Source of the DNA: Anaerolineales bacterium UBA3001
Lineage (GTDB): Bacteria > Chloroflexota > Anaerolineae > Anaerolineales > UBA11657
Reading direction: 5' to 3'
NCBI GenBank assembly: GCA_002346435.1
Contig: DDZT01000032.1
Span: 5,933 to 13,584 of the forward strand
DNA: 7,652 nt
Shown here: positions 5,760 through 7,652 of the stretch, piece after piece
Numbering within the stretch: the first letter of the stretch is position 1
Layout of the letters: each line of letters begins with the position of its first letter
Made by a program: the position numbers and the translations under genes
The notes under the pieces: generated by a model
Told to the model about the DNA's origin: nothing
The model's database searches: none
The model's input: the letters and a program-made list of their open reading frames with translations, nothing else

Positions 5760-5781
5760 TCTCAAATAGTTGTCGTATAAT
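5753..5781 (+). promoter_or_regulatory. alaS promoter (sigma70 type)
   Basis: TTGTCA (5753-5758, five of six to TTGACA) and a perfect TATAAT (5776-5781) are separated by the ideal 17 nt. The start site would be near 5788, about 22 nt before the alaS ATG. The -35 box coincides with that of the tyrS promoter on the other strand. Confidence 0.82.
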
Positions 5782-5809
5782 CCTTCCGATTTTCCACGAG
5801 GTTTATATC

Positions 5810-7652
5810 ATGCGTACTGGTGCTGAGATTAGACAGGACTTTATCACTTATTTCAAGGAACAGCAGCATTCTGTTGTACCTTCATCTTCACTAGTGCCTG
5901 CTAAGGACCCATCACTTCTATTCACAAATTCAGGAATGGTGCAATTCAAAGATGTATTTCTAGGTACTGATAAACGCAATTATACAAGAGCAGTTGATTC
6001 CCAAAAGTGTATGCGGGTCGCCGGCAAACACAATGACCTAGATGACGTAGGTCGAGATGGAACGCACCACACATTCTTTGAAATGCTTGGTAACTGGTCA
6101 TTTGGTGACTATTACAAACCGGAAGCAATAGAAATGGCATGGAGACTTCTAACAGAAGTATGGCAAATCCCTCCCGACAGCCTGTATGTAACTGTCTTCA
6201 AAGATGAACACGGCACTATTGAGACCGATGAAGAAGCTGCATCATCCTGGATTGCCCAACCTGGATTTAAGCAGTCACACCTTTATTATAGAGGACGACA
6301 TGACAATTTTTGGGAAATGGCAGAAACCGGACCTTGTGGGCCATGCTCAGAAATTCATGTCGACCTAAATCCTAGCAAAACCGCTGTTACTAATGATATG
6401 TTAGATACCGATCGGTTTGTGGAACTATGGAATCTTGTATTTATTCAATACAACCGCGTGTCAGCAGACACACTAGATTTCCTTCCGACTGCACATGTCG
6501 ACACTGGAATGGGTTTAGAACGACTTGCGGCAGTACTACAGGGCGTTCCTTCCACTTATCATACTGACTTGCTATGGCCTACCATTACTGCTACTCAGAA
6601 ATTAGCAAAACATAGTGATGATGAAAGAGATGCATATCTGACTCCTTACCGTGTCATTGCTGATCATGTAAGAGCTGCCACATTCCTAGTAGGTGACGGA
6701 GTACTCCCAGGAAACACAAACAGAAATTATGTATGCAGAATGATTATTAGACGTGCTTCCAGATTTGCGGCAGAAATCGGTCTAAACGAGCCCTGCTTAT
6801 CCACTATAGCTGAAACAGTTATAAAGACATACAAACACGCTTATCCAGAGCTTGAAGAACACAGTAGGACAATTAACAACACCATCCATGATGAAGAGAC
6901 TAGCTTCCACAAGACAATTAGCTCAGGTCTATCTTATTTAGATTCCATTATAGCAACAGCTACGTCTGAAAACCGAAAGATAGTCACAGGCACAGAAGCC
7001 TTTGAACTCTATGCAACATATGGTCTACCTGTCGAAATTACAAAAGACTACTGTGAAAAGCAAGGGATTGATGTAAACCAATTAGATTTTAATCAAGCAA
7101 TGAATGCTCACCGCGAAGCTTCAAAAACCATATCAAGTACTGACAATCTAACAAACCCAAATTCAGAAATATTCCTAGAGCTTTTAAATAGCCTACAGAA
7201 TGACAAACAATTAGATTCACAGGGAGTAGAGCATTTACCTTATGGACCCGACATATTAACTACCAAGTTGCTAGCAATAGTATCAGAGGATGGCCAAATC
7301 CTCGAAGAAGTGCAGTCAGGCCAAACAATAGGCGTCATACTATCTAGCACCCCGTTCTACATGGAATCTGGTGGACAATGCAGCGACAGAGGAATAATAC
7401 ATTCGCTTGACAATAATTGGCAAATAAATATCGAAAATGTGTACCGTCCTATTGCTGGACTGATAGTCCATTTAGGAACTGTCCATACAGGCTATCCTAA
7501 CGCAGGTGTTAACTGCAACGTATCAGTCAACCAACTCGAACGTACAGCTATAAAAAGAAATCATACCGGAACACACATACTGCACCACGAACTACGAAAC
7601 CTATTGGGCGAACATGCCCGACAGGCAGGTTCATCAGTTACGCCAGATCGTA
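5810..7652 (+). CDS. alaS: Alanyl-tRNA synthetase (5' part; 3' end outside window)
   Basis: This class II synthetase charges tRNA-Ala and clears mischarged seryl- and glycyl-tRNA-Ala. The frame is open from ATG 5810 to the window edge (614 complete codons), so the expected product of around 870 residues is cut. GAGG at 5798-5801 is the ribosome site, 8 nt before the ATG. The N-terminal catalytic domain shows TGAEIRQDF, VVPSSSLVPAKDPSLLFTNS, motif 2 around THHTFFEMLGNWSFGDY (85-101), the AETGPCGPCSEI loop and motif 3 DTGMGLER (231-238). A tRNA-recognition region follows (RVIADHVRAATFLVGDGVLP and RNYVCRMIIRRASRF are family hallmarks). The editing domain starts before the cut, with FYMESGGQCSDRG and the zinc motif as HTGTH (His585 and His589; the middle residue is Gly where Ala is usual). 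The second half of the zinc site and the C-Ala domain are off the edge. The wording of the N-terminus is Chloroflexota-like. Confidence 0.97.
   Translation, partial: MRTGAEIRQDFITYFKEQQHSVVPSSSLVPAKDPSLLFTNSGMVQFKDVFLGTDKRNYTRAVDSQKCMRVAGKHNDLDDVGRDGTHHTFFEMLGNWSFGDYYKPEAIEMAWRLLTEVWQIPPDSLYVTVFKDEHGTIETDEEAASSWIAQPGFKQSHLYYRGRHDNFWEMAETGPCGPCSEIHVDLNPSKTAVTNDMLDTDRFVELWNLVFIQYNRVSADTLDFLPTAHVDTGMGLERLAAVLQGVPSTYHTDLLWPTITATQKLAKHSDDERDAYLTPYRVIADHVRAATFLVGDGVLPGNTNRNYVCRMIIRRASRFAAEIGLNEPCLSTIAETVIKTYKHAYPELEEHSRTINNTIHDEETSFHKTISSGLSYLDSIIATATSENRKIVTGTEAFELYATYGLPVEITKDYCEKQGIDVNQLDFNQAMNAHREASKTISSTDNLTNPNSEIFLELLNSLQNDKQLDSQGVEHLPYGPDILTTKLLAIVSEDGQILEEVQSGQTIGVILSSTPFYMESGGQCSDRGIIHSLDNNWQINIENVYRPIAGLIVHLGTVHTGYPNAGVNCNVSVNQLERTAIKRNHTGTHILHHELRNLLGEHARQAGSSVTPDR

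Noticed and set aside
5701..5809. Possible T-box or other leader riboswitch for the synthetase genes
   Set aside because: Both predicted leaders are only about 20-25 nt long, leaving no room for a specifier stem or antiterminator.
1..7652. CRISPR arrays, tRNA/rRNA genes, IS elements, phage or toxin-antitoxin genes
   Set aside because: No regularly spaced repeats, tRNA cloverleaf, transposase or integrase motifs or terminal inverted repeats were seen; coding sequence fills nearly the whole window.

Overview
The window is an AT-rich bacterial chromosome segment of ordinary housekeeping and cell-envelope genes, packed tightly and with no sign of plasmid, phage or insertion-sequence content. The style of the alanyl- and tyrosyl-tRNA synthetases, the FtsZ tail (DTPAFLRRQ) and the mix of divergent envelope genes suggest a low-GC member of Chloroflexota, perhaps a SAR202/Dehalococcoidia-like marine lineage. 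This assignment is inference from protein style only, not a search result.

Left part (1-2135, all + strand): the 3' two thirds or more of ftsZ runs in from the left edge. It is followed within 13 nt by an 86-residue, very basic protein of unknown function. After 44 nt comes a 63-residue protein with one predicted membrane helix, and 2 nt later a 249-residue membrane-anchored protein that reads as a LytR-CpsA-Psr (LCP) domain without the usual SIPRD active-site segment. Spacing and direction suggest one transcription unit devoted to division or envelope assembly.

Middle part (2136-4431, + strand): a 94-nt gap holds a perfect tandem 11-bp repeat just ahead of a -10-like box. Then come S-methyl-5'-thioadenosine phosphorylase (mtnP) and, with no spacer at all (TAA then GTG), an FtsW/RodA-family SEDS glycosyltransferase with an extra N-terminal membrane region. 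The SEDS gene ends facing tyrS across a 54-nt convergent gap that carries nested inverted repeats.

Right part (4486-7652): tyrS (- strand) and alaS (+ strand, running off the right edge) diverge from a 109-nt spacer. Both genes have strong sigma70-type promoters there, and their -35 boxes lie on top of each other on opposite strands. This is the clearest regulatory structure in the window. No CRISPR array, tRNA, rRNA, riboswitch or mobile element was seen. I found no convincing new multi-gene defence or biosynthetic system; the most novel material is the small-protein/LCP-like cluster behind ftsZ.
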